Counted from the stretch's first letter, positions 35,609 through 47,784 are shown. The stretch: DNA of 64,000 bases from Symbiodinium natans (GCA_905221605.1 CAJNDS010001635.1:248001-312000); one strand, 5' to 3'. Program-made: numbers and translations. The notes: generated by a model not told the origin, from the letters alone.

Positions 35609-38517
35609 TACCCCCTAATATTAAGTACCCCCCTTATGATTATCTTATAGTATATGGGGGTTTTAGGATTAGGGGGAGGGGAAGAGGGTTTAGGTGTTTA
35701 GGGGTTAGGGTTGAGGGCTTCAGGGTTTAGGGCTTTAGGGGTTTAGGACTGAGACCTGGAGACCTGGAAGCAAAAGGGCCTTAGTCCTGGCATGAAGCAG
35801 CTTCCAGGTTCAAAAGAGGTGTAGGGTTTATGTTGATGCAACAAGGCCCTGCTTTCAGGTGTTGCTGGCAGCCTCCTCAGTCCGTGCTTAAAAAGGGTTT
35901 ATGTATGGGTTCTGGTGGCCGTGGCTGAAAGATGGGCGTTCTTTTCCTGGCACAGTTGCAAGAAAAAGGGGTCTCGGGTTTGGATGAAGAGCCAAACTTA
36001 TTATCATGGTCTCTCTGGGCAAGGGGCTCATTTGCTGGAACTGGTGCCAGTGTCTTCATCCGAACATGAGACCCTAAATTAAATCCTACAAAGCCCTCAA
36101 CTTACTCCCAAGCTTTACGCTGTAGCCCAAGACCCTTCATTTTATGAGACTCGTTCTTGAGAAGGTGTGATTTTCGAGTTTCGGGTTGCTCCCTCAGCTT
36201 TTCGTTTGAGGCACGTGGGCATAGGCCCTCCGTTCCATGTGTCTGGTTTAGGGCAGTTTAGGGCATTTGGGGATTTGTTTTTTTCTTGAGTTTTGGTTTG
36301 GGTATTCGGGGTATTTGGGTTTGAATGGGGGTTAAGGTTTCTGGTTAGGGTCTTTAGTTTGCATGTTAGGCTGATGCAAGCGGTTCGTTAGTTTGTGGTT
36401 GATAAGGTATTTCGCATGGGGCACCATAGAAATTCTCATGGATTTAGCCCTAAACCCTGAACCCAGGGTATTGAGGCTTCGCGGTTTGGGAGTACCGTAC
36501 ATGGGGTCCGTGCATGCAGGCGGCCGCTGGTCTGTTTTGGGACTGTGCCGCTCGGAGTGCAGATTTCAACGTCTGTTCCCGCATGAGGGACAGTCTCTAC
36601 ACGATAGGCCCTGTTTGGGTACCTGAACTATGAGGCTTCGTATCAGAATAGCCATTCCCAAAAGGGACCACAAGACAGAGAGAGAGAGAGAGAGTCTGGG
36701 GAGGGAGGGCATGATGATGGATACCACGTGCGAGCTGGATGCCAAGCAATGGCCAGTTGCGGGCCTTTTTGCGGTTGGGATTGTTGGGCTATTCCCATCA
36801 AAAACCGAACTTCGTCTGGCCCCATCGTGCAAACCCGAATCTGGGTTTGGGTTGGAAAACTGAAGGTATAGGTGCAATGTGCGTAAACATTGCCAGTTAT
36901 TTTTGCCATGTCCACAAACTTGGCTACGTGTGAGGTCTACGCCGGCCTCAAACCGGATGTGGTCCTGCAAAGCCGGCGATGCTTCCGGCAGGGCAAGGAC
37001 CAAAAGGGGCTCTCATCACAAATGGGGGAGTACGGAGTGAATGTTAAAACCAGGGACGCACATCCCTTTCGGCAGTCGTTTTGGCAAAGTCGTTATTTCG
37101 AAGTCTCATGACAACCTGCCTACCTCAGCGCCCAAGCTTAGCAGTAGTAGTCGTCTTCCTCGTCTCGTCCTCCTCCTCGTCCTCCTCCTCCTCCTCCTCC
37201 TCCTCCTCCTCCTCCTCCTCCTCCTCCTCCACGTCGTCGTGGTCGTGGTAGTGGTTTTGGTGGTGGTGCTGGTGGTGGTGCTGGTAGTGGTGGTAGTGGT
37301 GGTAGTGGTGGTAGTGGTGGTAGTACACTGAACCCAACACCTCTGGCACCTAAAGCCGGCATGCCGCGACCTTTTCCAGCCAGCTGGCACAAGGGATCCA
37401 GCCCCAGCCCTGCATTTTGTACAGCCCTTGTGTGCCCTGGGAGCCCGCGTGGGCCCAGCCAGCAGCAGCTGGGTTCAACGGATTTTGCTGTGAGTTCCCC
37501 CAAAGCCTAAGTCGAATATTGAGCCTTATGCAATGCTTAAGCCCCAACGCTGTCTTCCATCGTTCCGTTGTGCCGGTCATGGCTTCTATACAAGATTTTC
37601 GGGCCCCACCCAAGCAGCCTAATTTCATGGTGAGCCGCAAATTTCCCGCCAAGCACTGTATGCAGGGATATGGATGTAGCATGAAATCGATGCTCCCCGC
37701 AACTTCGCAAACCCTCAAACATTGAGATTGCAAATCAGCCCAAGCCTAGACACCTCAACTCCCTCCTGTAGATATGGAAGTTCTTTAGGGCCCTTGGTTG
37801 GGAAAGTTTAGGGTTTATGGTTCCCGATGTGGTATTTAGGGCTTACAGAGAGCCCGAGGCCAGAAGAGCAATCTCAAGGGGTTAAGGGGCGAAGTGTATT
37901 CCCTTATGATCCCTAAGTATATTATATTCACCCCAAGACCTTATTCTAACCCCTAAACCACCTAAACCCTAAGCCCTAAATCCTAAAGACAGTCTAGGCC
38001 TCGCACGCCCCCACCGCAGCCCAGGTCCTCGTCGCCATGGCGGACGGCACGATGTCATCGAAGTTTATGAAGAGCGCCTTCGTAGGCGAGGTTGTGAGAT
38101 TCAAGGGTTTAGGGTGTAGGGCTAGGGTTTAGAGTTTAGGGTTTAGGGTTTAGCGTTTCAATTTGGCAGGCACAGGGGATGGGCGGCGGGGTGCGAAGGG
38201 AAGGGGCTTGGGGTGTCGGGCGGCACGGCAGTTTCACAGGCCCGGATGCAACATGGTTTTTGACTGTTGGGTTTAGGGTTTGGCGATTTAGGGTTTAGTG
38301 GCTTGGGCGCTTCTGGGTCTTTCGTCACCCCTGGTTTTCAGAGGTAGCAGCCCACAGCCTATGGAATTCCCTAGCCAACCATGAGCACCACCCTATCGCT
38401 AGAGCTACTGGAGACCTACTAGAAAGAAGGTCCCGAGTTTAGCGCTGAGTGGTGAGGTGGCAGCTGCAAGAAACAGGGTCTCAGCCCTATCAGGGTTCAG
38501 GGTGATGGGTTCCCTTG
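35609..38517. other. mostly non-coding; one good exon candidate
   Basis: After GCATGCAG, 36520-36633 is open to a TGA and reads AAAGLFWDCAARSADFNVCS. Another segment, 38342-38429 (TTTTCAG|AG to GAAG|GTCCCG), reads VAAHSLWNSLANHEHHPIAR then ATGDLLERR. An ATG at 38038 in a good context starts MADGTMSSKFMKSAFVGE. These might be 5' exons of the next gene. CTC and GTG/GTA microsatellites occupy 37160-37325. Confidence 0.4.
37145..37325 (+). repeat. compound trinucleotide microsatellite
   Basis: (CTC)n from about 37163 to 37229 changes to (GTGGTR)n to 37324. Low-complexity Leu/Val/Glu frames on both strands are artefacts of it. Confidence 0.9.
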
Positions 38518-38621
38518 GGGACGAAATGAACCCTAAAAGGGTTTATGGTTCATATACCTTAATAGTAATTATGGTAGTATAGGGTAACATGACCCCAATT
38601 TTAAGGTTCATGTGGTCCCTA
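38518..38621. mobile_element. family F TIR-like element, forward copy
   Basis: GGGACGAAATGAACCCTAA, TTTATGGTTCATATACC and GACCCCAATTTTAAGGTT occur here in order; the reverse complement of the same series is at 41976-42083. The forward copy ends just before the first YJU2 exon. Confidence 0.75.
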
Positions 38622-38671
38622 AGGTTTAAAGAAGGGTTTAAGCGACGGGAGCGAGCACGGCATTCCGGCAG

Positions 38672-41600
38672 GATGGACCTTCACTGCTGGCGTGTACTAC
38701 CCACCCGACTTCGATGCCTCGAAGTTGATGCCCGTCAAGGCATCTTGGCAAGTTCCGGGCCCCTCTGTTGGGGTTTAGGGTTTAGGGTTTAGGGTTTGGG
38801 GTTTGGGGTTTAGGGTTTAGGGTGCAGGGACAGCTTGTAGATGGGGCTCATGAGGGTCTTGATCTGGATCAGGATTCCAAATGTAGCTCTGACGCAGTGC
38901 GTTTCACGGCTGAGCTCGGACGGATTTTCATAGAGATTGCTGTTCAGAGCACCCCAGGACTCGGACTAGCGTTGACAGGCAATGTAGATTGAAGGGCTCC
39001 CAGCAGATTCCGAAGCCTCAGTGAACTGCTTGTTGTGGACATCTGTTTAAATCTGTCAGTGTCTATGGGCCTTAAGACCCCATACAACCCTAGCGTCGCA
39101 AGTTCAGTTTTGTCCATGGACCCTCCAAGCCCACGCGACCCCAGCGAAACCCTGAAACCCAGGGGCAAACCCTGCAAAACCTCATTGATCTAGGTCCAAA
39201 AAAGTTCACCCTAAACCCTAAATCCTAAACTCTACTCCTAAACCCTGAACCCTAAACCCTAGACCCTAAACCCTCGTGCGGGTGGCGAAACCCTGAACCA
39301 ACATTTTACAAAGTAGTAACGAGCATTGTTCCCTAGTGCGTCTCTCTGAGTCAGCTAGGCGAGTGGCAAAAAAACCTTAAATCCTAAACCCTAATCCCTA
39401 CCCCTAAACCCTAAACCCTAAACCCTAAACCCTAAACTCCGAGGGTCTGCTAGGCGGGTGGCAAAAAAAACCCTAAACTCCCGGGTGGCAAAAAAACTCC
39501 CTAAACCCTAAACCCGACCCCTAAACCCTGGATCCTAAAGAACCTGCAAGCTGAGCGCAAGGCCTTGAAGCCCAAGGGCCCCCAGATGATGAACATCCGA
39601 ATGATGCGGCTTGGGCCGCCTCCAAGGGCTTAGGATCTTGAGGGTTTAGGGTTTCTGGCTAGGGTTCAGGGGTTTGGGGTTTAGGGTTTAGGGTTTAGGG
39701 TTTTGCTGTTTTCGTTTGTCTTCGAGGCCTCGAAAAGGGTGTTTGGGGCTAATTGTAGGGTTTAGGGGTGCTCTTAGGGTTCAGGGCTTTCGGGCGGTGC
39801 GTTGGCTGCAGACCCTAAACCCTGAACAGCCCTACTAAACACTCTCAGCCTCAAAGTGCTTAGCCTAGAACCCTTCTAATCCCCTTAAAACCAAAAAGGG
39901 ACCCTTTCTTGTTCCTAGGTTACTCCCGGTTCTAGTAGTATTCCAGAGCTTGAATGGTCCGAGAGTCAAGAGCTCTACCCAACGGCTCTTGGGGCGATGG
40001 AAGAAGCTGGAGCCGCCCAAAGAGCGGAGACAGGGTTTAGGGTTTAGGGTTTGAGTCCCAGTTGCAAAAAGGGTTTGGGGTTTGATACAAAGGCCCGAAG
40101 GGCCCAATTGTTAGGCAACAGAGGGTCGAGGGCTGCGAATCACCGAGGTCGGTTCACCATTCGTAGAACCTTACTGCGGCAAGTGCTGGTACCACGAACC
40201 TTCCTTGGTGGCCCAGTGGTACCCCTTCTGCCCCTTGTTGGGGTTTCCCACCCTTGTTGTACTATGGCTCCTGGGCTACCAAGCTTCAAGCTCCGGGAGC
40301 GCTCAGGTTCCCGTTTACCATGGTCTGCGACTCATGCAAGGAGTACAACTACACAGGCCGGGTCTGCTGTTGAGGCTTCAGGGTTTGTTGGGGCTTTTGG
40401 GGCTTCTAAGCCGAGAGTGAAAACTGCAAACGTGATGATATGTGATGAAAAACCCTGGTGCACCACTGTGCAGGTGGTCACATGATTGATATCTCTTGTT
40501 CGGCATGATGTATTAAATCTCTGTCCCTTTTTCACTATGTCTCGGGGGTTGCCTGAGAACTGCCCGTCAAAAGCTGTGCACAAACCTCTTCCCGAAAGCC
40601 TCAACCCCAAAGGATCTTCACAGGGCGCCCATGAGTGCAACTGCAGCTGCTCGCGAGGTACCAAGTTCACGGCCAAGGTCGAGCAGATCAAGCGCGAGAG
40701 CTACCTTGGGCTGAAGGTAGGGTTTGCCTGATTCAAAGCTTCGGGGCCCTATAGGACTTCTAGAGTTAAGAGGGTCATGGGGCCGCGGGAATCGCGGGCC
40801 CGCTTGGCGAGAGAGCGAGAGAGAGATAGAGGGGGGAAAACATGTAAGAGATGAAACGCAAAAAATAAGGAGAAGAAAAGAGACACAGAGAGAGAAAGAG
40901 AGGCATCATGAACAAACGGGGCGGGGGTGGCAACCTCTGAAGTAAGAATTGTACATGGCTTTTGTTTCTTGGTGACTTAGCTAGCCCAGCATTCGGGATC
41001 TTCCCAAGAGGTTCACGCATTCGTGTGCGCCCGTGTGACATGGTTCCCACCCAGACCGTTTCATGCCGCAATCCAGCTTGAAGCAAAGCGTTGCAAGGTT
41101 CACTGTGACACCCCGCCATGAGGGAGGCTCATTTCTTGAGGCCTCGACCCTCCCGCCCTCCCAGCCCCCTGCTACAGTACTACGGGGCTCTCGAAGTAGC
41201 TCTCGAAGTAGATGGCGGCTCGAACCCCCAAACCCGACCCTTTACCCTCAAAAAACCCTAAACTCGAGAAGCCCAGAGTGAGTGGCATCCATCGTCGCTC
41301 GCGGGCAGGTGTACCGGTTCTACGGTAGATGCAGACACTGCTGGTCCGAGTTCACCTTCAAGACAGACCCAAAGAGCCTTGAGCTGGCTTTGTTCTTGTG
41401 CATTTTGATATATTTTGATTGCAGCAACCTTGTGTATGCTAGCGCCCCCCCTAGCACCGTCACAAGGTTTTGGAGCGTTTTTTTCTGGATCTTGCTCGGT
41501 GTTGTGGGTTTGTGGGGGGGGGGGGGAAGGGGGCGGTGGTGGCTCCTCCCCTTTGCAACTGATAAGGAATTCCGACTATACCATGGAGTCGGGTGGCAAG

Positions 41601-42277
41601 CGACTCTTTGCTGCAGCACAACAGCTTGTGGAAGTGATGTGAGAGTAATGTGAGTTTGCAGAGGACTCCCGTTCAGCAGTCAAAAGTGGCGTACGAATGT
41701 GATGCAGGGGAAGCCTTGGGCAGATGCAAGCCTTGGGCCAGAAACAAGCTTCACGCCTACTTGCAGTTCCGTGTTTTTTTGGGAGGGTAGCAAAGTGCCC
41801 TGAACTGGGACAAGTGTGTGAGTGTATGCCAGCCTTTTGACAGTAGGTTAGTGTGTGCTGAAAGCATCTTGGATGAAGGCTCAGGACAGAGTGCGCAAGG
41901 GCGAATATAAATCAAGTTGGGGCAAGCTATGCGTGGCCCTCTGCCATGATGGCCAAGTGGCACAAGGTTTTAGTTTAGGGACCAAAAAAACCTTAAATTG
42001 GGGTCATATACACTATACTGCTATCATTCCTATCAGGTATATGAACCATAAACCCTCTTAGGGCTCATTTCGTCCTTAAGGGTAGGTTATGTTTGGGGCT
42101 TCCACGAATAGAAAGGCTTTGGGCCGCACAAGAGCGCGGCCCTCGAATAAAGAGCAACCCCCCGTGTAGATTTTACGCATTTGCCACCGACACACCAATT
42201 TGTGCTTTATGCGCAAATACATGTATGCATGTACGCATGTATAAATATGAATATAAATATTGATATAAATTTAGTTT

Positions 42278-42309
<32 letters not shown>

Positions 42310-45300
42310 TCTTTATACTTATACAAATATTATAGTATTGTAAAAAGCCGTACATATATATATATATACATATACATATGTACATATATGTTTACTTCAA
42401 AACTAGGTAAAAGAAGCAGACCTAACCTTGAACCCGAAATTGCAGCCATGCCGCCAGGCATATATGATATTTTACCAATAGCCAATAGCATTATCGCTCG
42501 AACCCCCCCCCCCCCCCCAAACAAACAAAAAAATGCCTAAACCCTGAATCTGAAAACCCTAACCCTAAACCCGAAACCCTAAACCCTTAAAAAAGATATA
42601 GCAATGTCAACCGACGACGCAACTGCTCGAGGCACCTACGAGGCTTGGAAGGATGCTGATGCCATGGAGTCCCAGCTCAAGCATCTTGGCTCTACTTGAC
42701 TTAGGGTTTCGCTGTCTCCTCAGCAGTCCTGGGTTAACAAAGGGTTTAGAGATGCTTGGGGTTCGGTGTCTTGGACTCTGATTCTTTTCTGTTTCGTTTG
42801 GGCTGAGCCATTTGGGAGGTTTTCTGGTGGTTTCCCACATCAGGGCACCAAAAGCAGCCACTGCACGAATCTAACGTGCATGGACGTTTTTGGCTGTTCA
42901 TAACTTGGTCCTTTGTCATACAGGTAGGGGCTTGCTGGGTCGAGGGCTTATGGGCTTGCAGGGCTAATAGGGCTTTTTGATTTGGGTGCGGGGTGCGAGG
43001 CAGCGTGGGTTCCTTGTCCCGATTTGGTTCGGTGTTATTTACTGACGCCCAGCACAGCAGCAGTATATTGCTACATATTATTGGGGGACATCACGGACTT
43101 GTCATTCCAACAAGGCCCCAAAATATCGCCTAAATGCTAGCTCCGAATCCTCACAGCGCAGTCTAACCCTGCCCTTCACCCTGAAGGCAAGAGAAGGAGA
43201 AGGAAGCGGCTCAGGACCATTGCGGCTTTGGGGATGTCACAGGTTCCCTTCTACCCTCTATACTACTGCCCCTAGGTCCCCCCCGCCCCCGCCTAAATTA
43301 AGGCGTTTTAGGGGTAATTAAGCCTAATTAAGGTTACTAGAGAGCGGGGGGGAATGCTCGAAGCCACTGTAGGGGTCGGAATAATTAATATACTTGTACG
43401 ATAGTATCCCCTAAAACCCTGTTCTAATCATTAAGGCCCGTGTAGTATCTGGTTTTCTCATACGACTGTCTGATGGTTCCTTTTGTTTGTGCAGGTTCAT
43501 TGGGGGTTGTGTCGCTCGGGGGCCAAGTTTCGATAGCGCCCCTACAGCACCGCAGGTGTGCGAGCCCCCATATCAACCCTAAATCCCACAACCCTCAGGC
43601 TGGGTAGGCCCTTGGGATACTATACACGTTCCCTTATTGGGTTTAAGAGGGTCATTTTTGGCATGTTTTTTCTGAGGGTTTTGGAGGGTCGACCTATGAG
43701 GCGAGGAACCAATTACTGTAGAGCAAGGCGCCTGTGTTACAGCAGATGCCGACTTGAGAATCGGCCACAACCCAGCTCCCACAATCTGTGTACTATTCAG
43801 GTGAGCATTTCCCCAATATACCCCTTATATGTCCGTTATATGGCTCAAGCTTATACCCCTAAGCGTTATGCAAGACACCCTACTTGGGAAATCCTGAAGC
43901 TGTATGTTTTCTCCTCGCCCTCCCGTCACGAACTCTTGCCAGGATCAGATGAAGGCGCTCGAGCAGAAAGCTGTGGACGTTCAGTCGGAGATGCAGCGCC
44001 TCGAGGAACGGTACTTTCAGCCAGGATGCTCTTGTTTAGATGGGGTCCTTGTGTGCTCCTTAGCCCCACTGCCCGCGTTCCCGCTCCCAGGACCTTGATG
44101 CCATCCGAACAATGAACAAAAGGCTGGGCAACCGCGACGCAAGCATCCAGGGGGCTTTGGACTACCTCTTCAAGCAGGACAGCTGCGTGTGTCGCGTCCG
44201 GCTGACGTGCCAAATTCAACACCGGCAAGACAGCACATGAACAATTGCAGAACCATGCCGGCGAAACGCGACCCTGTCTGGGTGGTATCCAAGCATGGAA
44301 GCAGCTACTTCTTGAGTATCATATCCCCGCCGCTTCCCTAAACCCTAAACCCTAAGAGGGTGTGGCTTAGCTGCATCTGTTGTTCAGCGCTCATACGAGG
44401 AAGAGGCCCGAAGTGCAGACGAGGAGAAGCTGTCCAAGGCAGGTGCTGTGCAGAGACCCGTGCTTTTTGAGTAGGGTTTAGGGTTTAGTGTTTAGGGTAG
44501 ACCCGGAGATGAGACTTCGAGGGGCACATTTCTTGGTGAAATGGTGGCATGGTTAACCTTCAGCTCTACAGCACCACTATGGTTTGTTTTTTTTGGACAG
44601 GCAGGGAGAGTGCAAGAGTCTTTGAACCACCCAGGCTGTCCGACCCGGCCTCCCTTCACACATCATTGAAGTTTCGATGCTATCTCCGAAGCTTCTACGA
44701 ATCCAGCCCGTGAGCAACAAGACATGAATCCAGCATATGGGCCTGCACATAACAGGCAAGCACTCGGAGGTTCCTGGGGATGTAGAAGCGGAGTTTCAAG
44801 AATAGCTGTAACTGGTTAAAACACACGCGTTGGGATTCATATAGCCCTATTTGGTAACGACCCATTGGCCTCACAGTAGGCTAAAGTAGGCTGCGGCACA
44901 TGTCCTCACACATTTTTTTGCAGAAGGCTTTGACACGGACACTCTGCCAGTCTCCACCCCTCAGCACGAAACGTCACCCAGCCCTCACCGACAGGCAGAA
45001 ATGGAGGAGCTGAAGGGCTTCAAAGAGGAGAAGGAGCAGGCGCCACGTCAGCTCACGAAATGGGGGTTTACGGAGATCAGGGACCCCTAGTATAGACCCC
45101 CCAAATAGTAGGATCCCCTACAAGGATCCCAATAAGGTACCCCTAAAATCGTAAACTCAGCATCATGGGAAGCCTAGAGGGGCTGCCGTCCACACTGTCG
45201 CTCAGCGACAACCTTCACACTCAAGAGCCCCTGAGTCGTCAGTCTCTATAGGAGTTAGCGCATGCTTTTTCAGGATTTCTAACTTAGAAGCCCTAAACCC

Positions 45301-45487
45301 TAAACCCTAAACCCTAAACCCTAAACCCTAAACCCTAAACCCTAAACCCTAAACCCTAAACCCTAAACCCTAAACCCTAAACCCTACGCCCGGCTGCGAT
45401 GTACCGAAAGCTTCTCCTTCAGAGACCGAACCACAGGAGGCCAAGAGGAAGTTGGATGAGGACCTGACGGGAGAGCTTAGGGTTTAG
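38672..45487 (+). CDS. YJU2: YJU2/CWC16 (CCDC94) splicing factor
   Basis: YJU2 joins the spliceosome with the Prp19-associated complex and promotes the first splicing step. Exons 38672-38733, 39541-39608, 40307-40356, 40658-40716, 41309-41373 and 41567-41633 join in perfect phase. They give YYPPDFDASKLMP, ALKPKGPQMMNIRMM, FPFTMVCDSCKEYNYTG, TKFTAKVEQIKRESYLGLK, VYRFYGRCRHCWSEFTFKTD and SDYTMESGGKRLF: the PPDFD signature, the two CxxC zinc pairs (CDSC, CRHC) and the FKTDP..SDYTME block. Later exons 43943-44005 (DQMKALEQKAVDVQSEMQRL), 44091-44186 (DLDAIRTMNKRLGNRD), 44388-44438, 44995-45046 (AEMEELKGFKEEKEQAP) and 45411-45487 (EAKRKLDEDLTGEL) fit the coiled-coil and KRK tail. Donors include GT, GC and GA. 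One linking exon is missing between 41633 and 43943, perhaps near 42602 (DDATARGTYEAWKDADAMES). The 5' end before PPDFD is not fixed; the final exon might continue past 45481. Confidence 0.85.
39195..39520 (-). repeat. CCCTAAA runs in YJU2 intron
   Basis: Repeated short CCCTAAA tracts with a three-fold duplicated linker (GGGTGGCAAAAAAAC.. at about 39280, 39365 and 39460-39490) lie between YJU2 exons. Confidence 0.8.
40204..40283. mobile_element. same family as the PCIF1 introner, 80-bp copy in a YJU2 intron
   Basis: The left end CTTGGTGGCCCAG and the right end CTGGGCTACCAAG are inverted repeats (one mismatch). A direct repeat CTTC flanks it (40200-40203 and 40284-40287). It lies inside the intron that ends at 40306, so here it is a passenger and not the whole intron. 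Confidence 0.8.
41976..42083. mobile_element. family F element, inverted copy
   Basis: Reverse complement of the 38518-38621 copy: AACCTTAAATTGGGGTCATA, GGTATATGAACCATAAACCC and CTCATTTCGTCC in order. Confidence 0.7.
42240..42395. repeat. AT-rich / (TA)n microsatellite region in YJU2 intron
   Basis: TATA and ATAT runs (42289-42308, 42354-42368) in an AT-rich stretch, followed by a poly-C tract at 42505. Confidence 0.8.
43260..43440. mobile_element. palindromic CCTAAATTAAGGCG hairpin and family D copy
   Basis: GCCTAAATTAAGGC and TAATTAAGCCTAATTAAGG form an inverted structure between C-rich and G-rich arms (43278-43352). It is followed by GGGGTCGGAATAATTA..CCCTGTTCTAATCATTAAGGCCC (43372-43440), a family D unit also present at 47024-47108. 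Confidence 0.6.
45293..45386 (-). repeat. (CCCTAAA)13 array
   Basis: Thirteen near-perfect CCCTAAA units between the last two YJU2 exons. Confidence 0.95.
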
Positions 45488-47279
45488 GGTTTAGGGCCTT
45501 CTTCAGGCTTTTTGCTTCATTCGCGTTGAGGTCCTTAAGGACTGCTGTGGGTTTGAAGGCCCATGCCTCCTTCCAGGTTCTCAGGGTTCCAGCGGCTCAA
45601 AACTGCATTGGCCCCCCAATATTCCGCGGGGGAAGTGGGGCGGGAGATTGTATCTTCCTGCCATGGCACGGCTGGATTTGTATGGGCCTTGAGTACAGTA
45701 CATACCCTCATATACCCAAACAGCCCAGGCCTGAACACTCTAAACCTTGTGCGAGTGTGAGAGCCGAAACACTCTAAACTTCCAGCACTGAAGCCCACAA
45801 AATTCTGCGAGACTTGCGGGGGGATATGTCTTTCGTTTCTTAACGCCCGGACCTCCGAACTCTGAGCTCAAAAACCCCGGGTTTAGGGCAACAAGGGGTT
45901 TAGGGCAACAAGGCCTGGGTTTAGGGCGACAAGGGGTCTTAGGGTTTAGGGTTGCACTCAGGGCAAAGCGCTTAATTAGGGTATAGGACCAGAGTCTGGA
46001 CTCAAAAGGTTTTAGGGCTTATGGCAACAGAGGTTGAGTGGTTACCTGTCATTTCAACGGACGAGATGTGTGATCGAGTGCACCATGTCATCGTGCACTG
46101 AAGCCAATAGGCTGCGGTTTTGGGTCTGTGTGCTTTGGCGTGCTTATGTCATCTTGTAGCCGCTGGTTGTGCGTGTGCGCTGGGCCCCAGTTAGTGTACA
46201 TCTAAGCCGGCTGTCTTCTTGGAGTCCTGGATGTAACAAGGTGCACTCTAAACAGTTTATAGGGTCTAAACAGTTTAGAGTGTATAGGGCTGGATACCTC
46301 AAGCCTTACTAGAGGAGCTGGATACCTCGGAGCCTGCAGAGTCCTCAAGCAGCTGGGCGTCTGATATTGGGAAGAAGGGGTTTCAACCCTACATCATTTC
46401 TGAAAAAAGGCTGGAGGCTTCAAGGAGGCTCGAGGGAAGGGGGGGGGGGGGGGGTTGCGTTTAGGGCGTCCTGTAAACAAACCCGAAAACCAATTAGGGT
46501 GCGCTACAATAAACCTTAAAACCCGAAAACCTTTTCAGGGTGCCCTGTCAACCCAAAAAGCCCGAAGCTCTGTTTCGGGTGCCCTAAAACGACCTTAAAC
46601 TCGAAAGCCCTACAAACCCATTTGGGGGTTTCCGAAAATATGGGGGCACGCTGTTGAGGGGTTCCGATAATAAGGATTATACGCTGTTTTGGAGGGATAT
46701 TAAGGGTACCCCTATTTGCGAAATACTTACAGCTCAGGCTCCGCGGCCGCGAAGGCGCCCAAGGCGACTCAAGCAACTCGGGCGGCACTGGTTTTGGTTT
46801 AGGGTTTAGGGCCTTTAGGGTTTAGGGTTTAGGGTTTAGGGTTTAGGGCTAGAGAGCCTGCACCTCAGAGAGTCCGGGAACAAAAGAGCACATAAAGGGA
46901 TCTCGGGGCTAATTAAGTTGCTTCTGCTCGATCTAAGGGGCGTGGGTGGCGTGATGCAGGTGTTCAGGGCATGACCGCCGCATGCGGGAGCTGTGCCCGA
47001 AACCTTGAAAAACACGGGGGGTCGGAATAATTACTGATATTATTCCCTTCTGGTCCCTTTATAATTATGCTACGATAACCCCAAAACCCCATTCTAATCA
47101 TTGAGGCCCCGATAATAACCTTAGCCATTGCAGCCTAGTCAGCCCCGAGCCTTCTGGCTGCCAGGCGCAAAAGATGTAAGAGACATGGAAAACTTTCCCT
47201 ACAAACCATATAATTAAAAAAGTAGTCCCTATATAAACCATAGACAGAAACTCCTAAATCCTGATCTCCATGGTCTCAG
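45488..47279. other. non-coding; weak exon-like segments
   Basis: A segment at about 46736-46785 (SGSAAAKAPKATQATRAAL) and one at 45540-45577 (TAVGLKAHASFQ, donor CCAG|GTTCTC) look exon-like. A family D copy lies at 47024-47108, a poly-G at 46440-46454, and TTTAGGG at 46797-46850. Confidence 0.4.
47024..47108. mobile_element. family D element
   Basis: GGGGTCGGAATAATTACT at the left and CCCCATTCTAATCATTGAGG at the right match 43372-43440. A weak inverted relation (GGAATAATTA / TTCTAATCATT) suggests a decayed TIR unit. Confidence 0.55.
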
Positions 47280-47368
47280 ACATCACCCCCAAGCATGAGC
47301 CTCTTCAGGTAGGCTCCGCGATCCTCTCCGCTGTCGCAGAGCGGGCCACGGCCACTGCCCAGGCCTAA
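47280..47368 (+). CDS. terminal exon, unknown gene
   Basis: After GGTCTCAG the frame reads ITPKHEPLQVGSAILSAVAE then RATATAQA to a TAA. A donor-like CAG|GTAGGC lies inside, so the exon may end at 47308 instead. Confidence 0.35.
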
Positions 47369-47460
47369 CAAGATGGGTTTAGGGTTTAGGGTTGAGGTCT
47401 GGGCATGTCCCAAGCTAGGGGAGCCTCCTTTGACCACAAAATACTCTTATCTCTTTTCCA

Positions 47461-47528
47461 GCCCCCCCACCCCCCCCCCCCCCCCAAAAAAAAAAAAAAA
47501 AAAAAACATATATATATATATATATATA
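47461..47528 (+). repeat. poly-C / poly-A / (TA)n compound tract
   Basis: A run of 14 C, then more than 20 A, then (TA)n in immediate succession. The order resembles a processed tail but there is no gene directly 5' of it. Confidence 0.8.
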
Positions 47529-47733
47529 ATCGCTATTTTGGTGTGGCATGAGCCGTGCTTTAAGGCGTTGTGAGGGTTCATGGATCATAGTTTAGAACCC
47601 CTTATAGGCTTTAGGCTTTTATGGCTAAGGTGATGGCTTTGAAAGCCCCGGTATGCGAAACCCTAAGCACAAAAACCCTAAGTAATCCTAAGGCCCACCC
47701 TGGAAGCCCCGACTTCCATTAGTTTGCCGCCAG

Positions 47734-47784
47734 GCTGCAAAAGCAAAGCCGAAGTTCACAGTGAAGGCCATCGGTACTTGGCAG
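47734..47784 (+). CDS. candidate exon, unknown gene
   Basis: Bounded by GCCAG|GCT and GGCAG|GTTTAG, phase 0 at both ends, reading AAKAKPKFTVKAIGTWQ. Its donor belongs to a heptamer run. Confidence 0.45.

Noticed and set aside
37041-37503. Several open frames with poly-Glu, poly-Arg, poly-Thr or poly-Val
   Set aside because: Artefacts of the CTC and GTG/GTA microsatellites.
38821-38992. 57-codon frame (HEGLDLDQDSKCSSDAVRF) between two YJU2 exons, starting at a heptamer acceptor
   Set aside because: It looks coding, but its phase cannot be inserted between the flanking YJU2 exons, which already join in phase 0. Left out of the model; could be an exon of something else.
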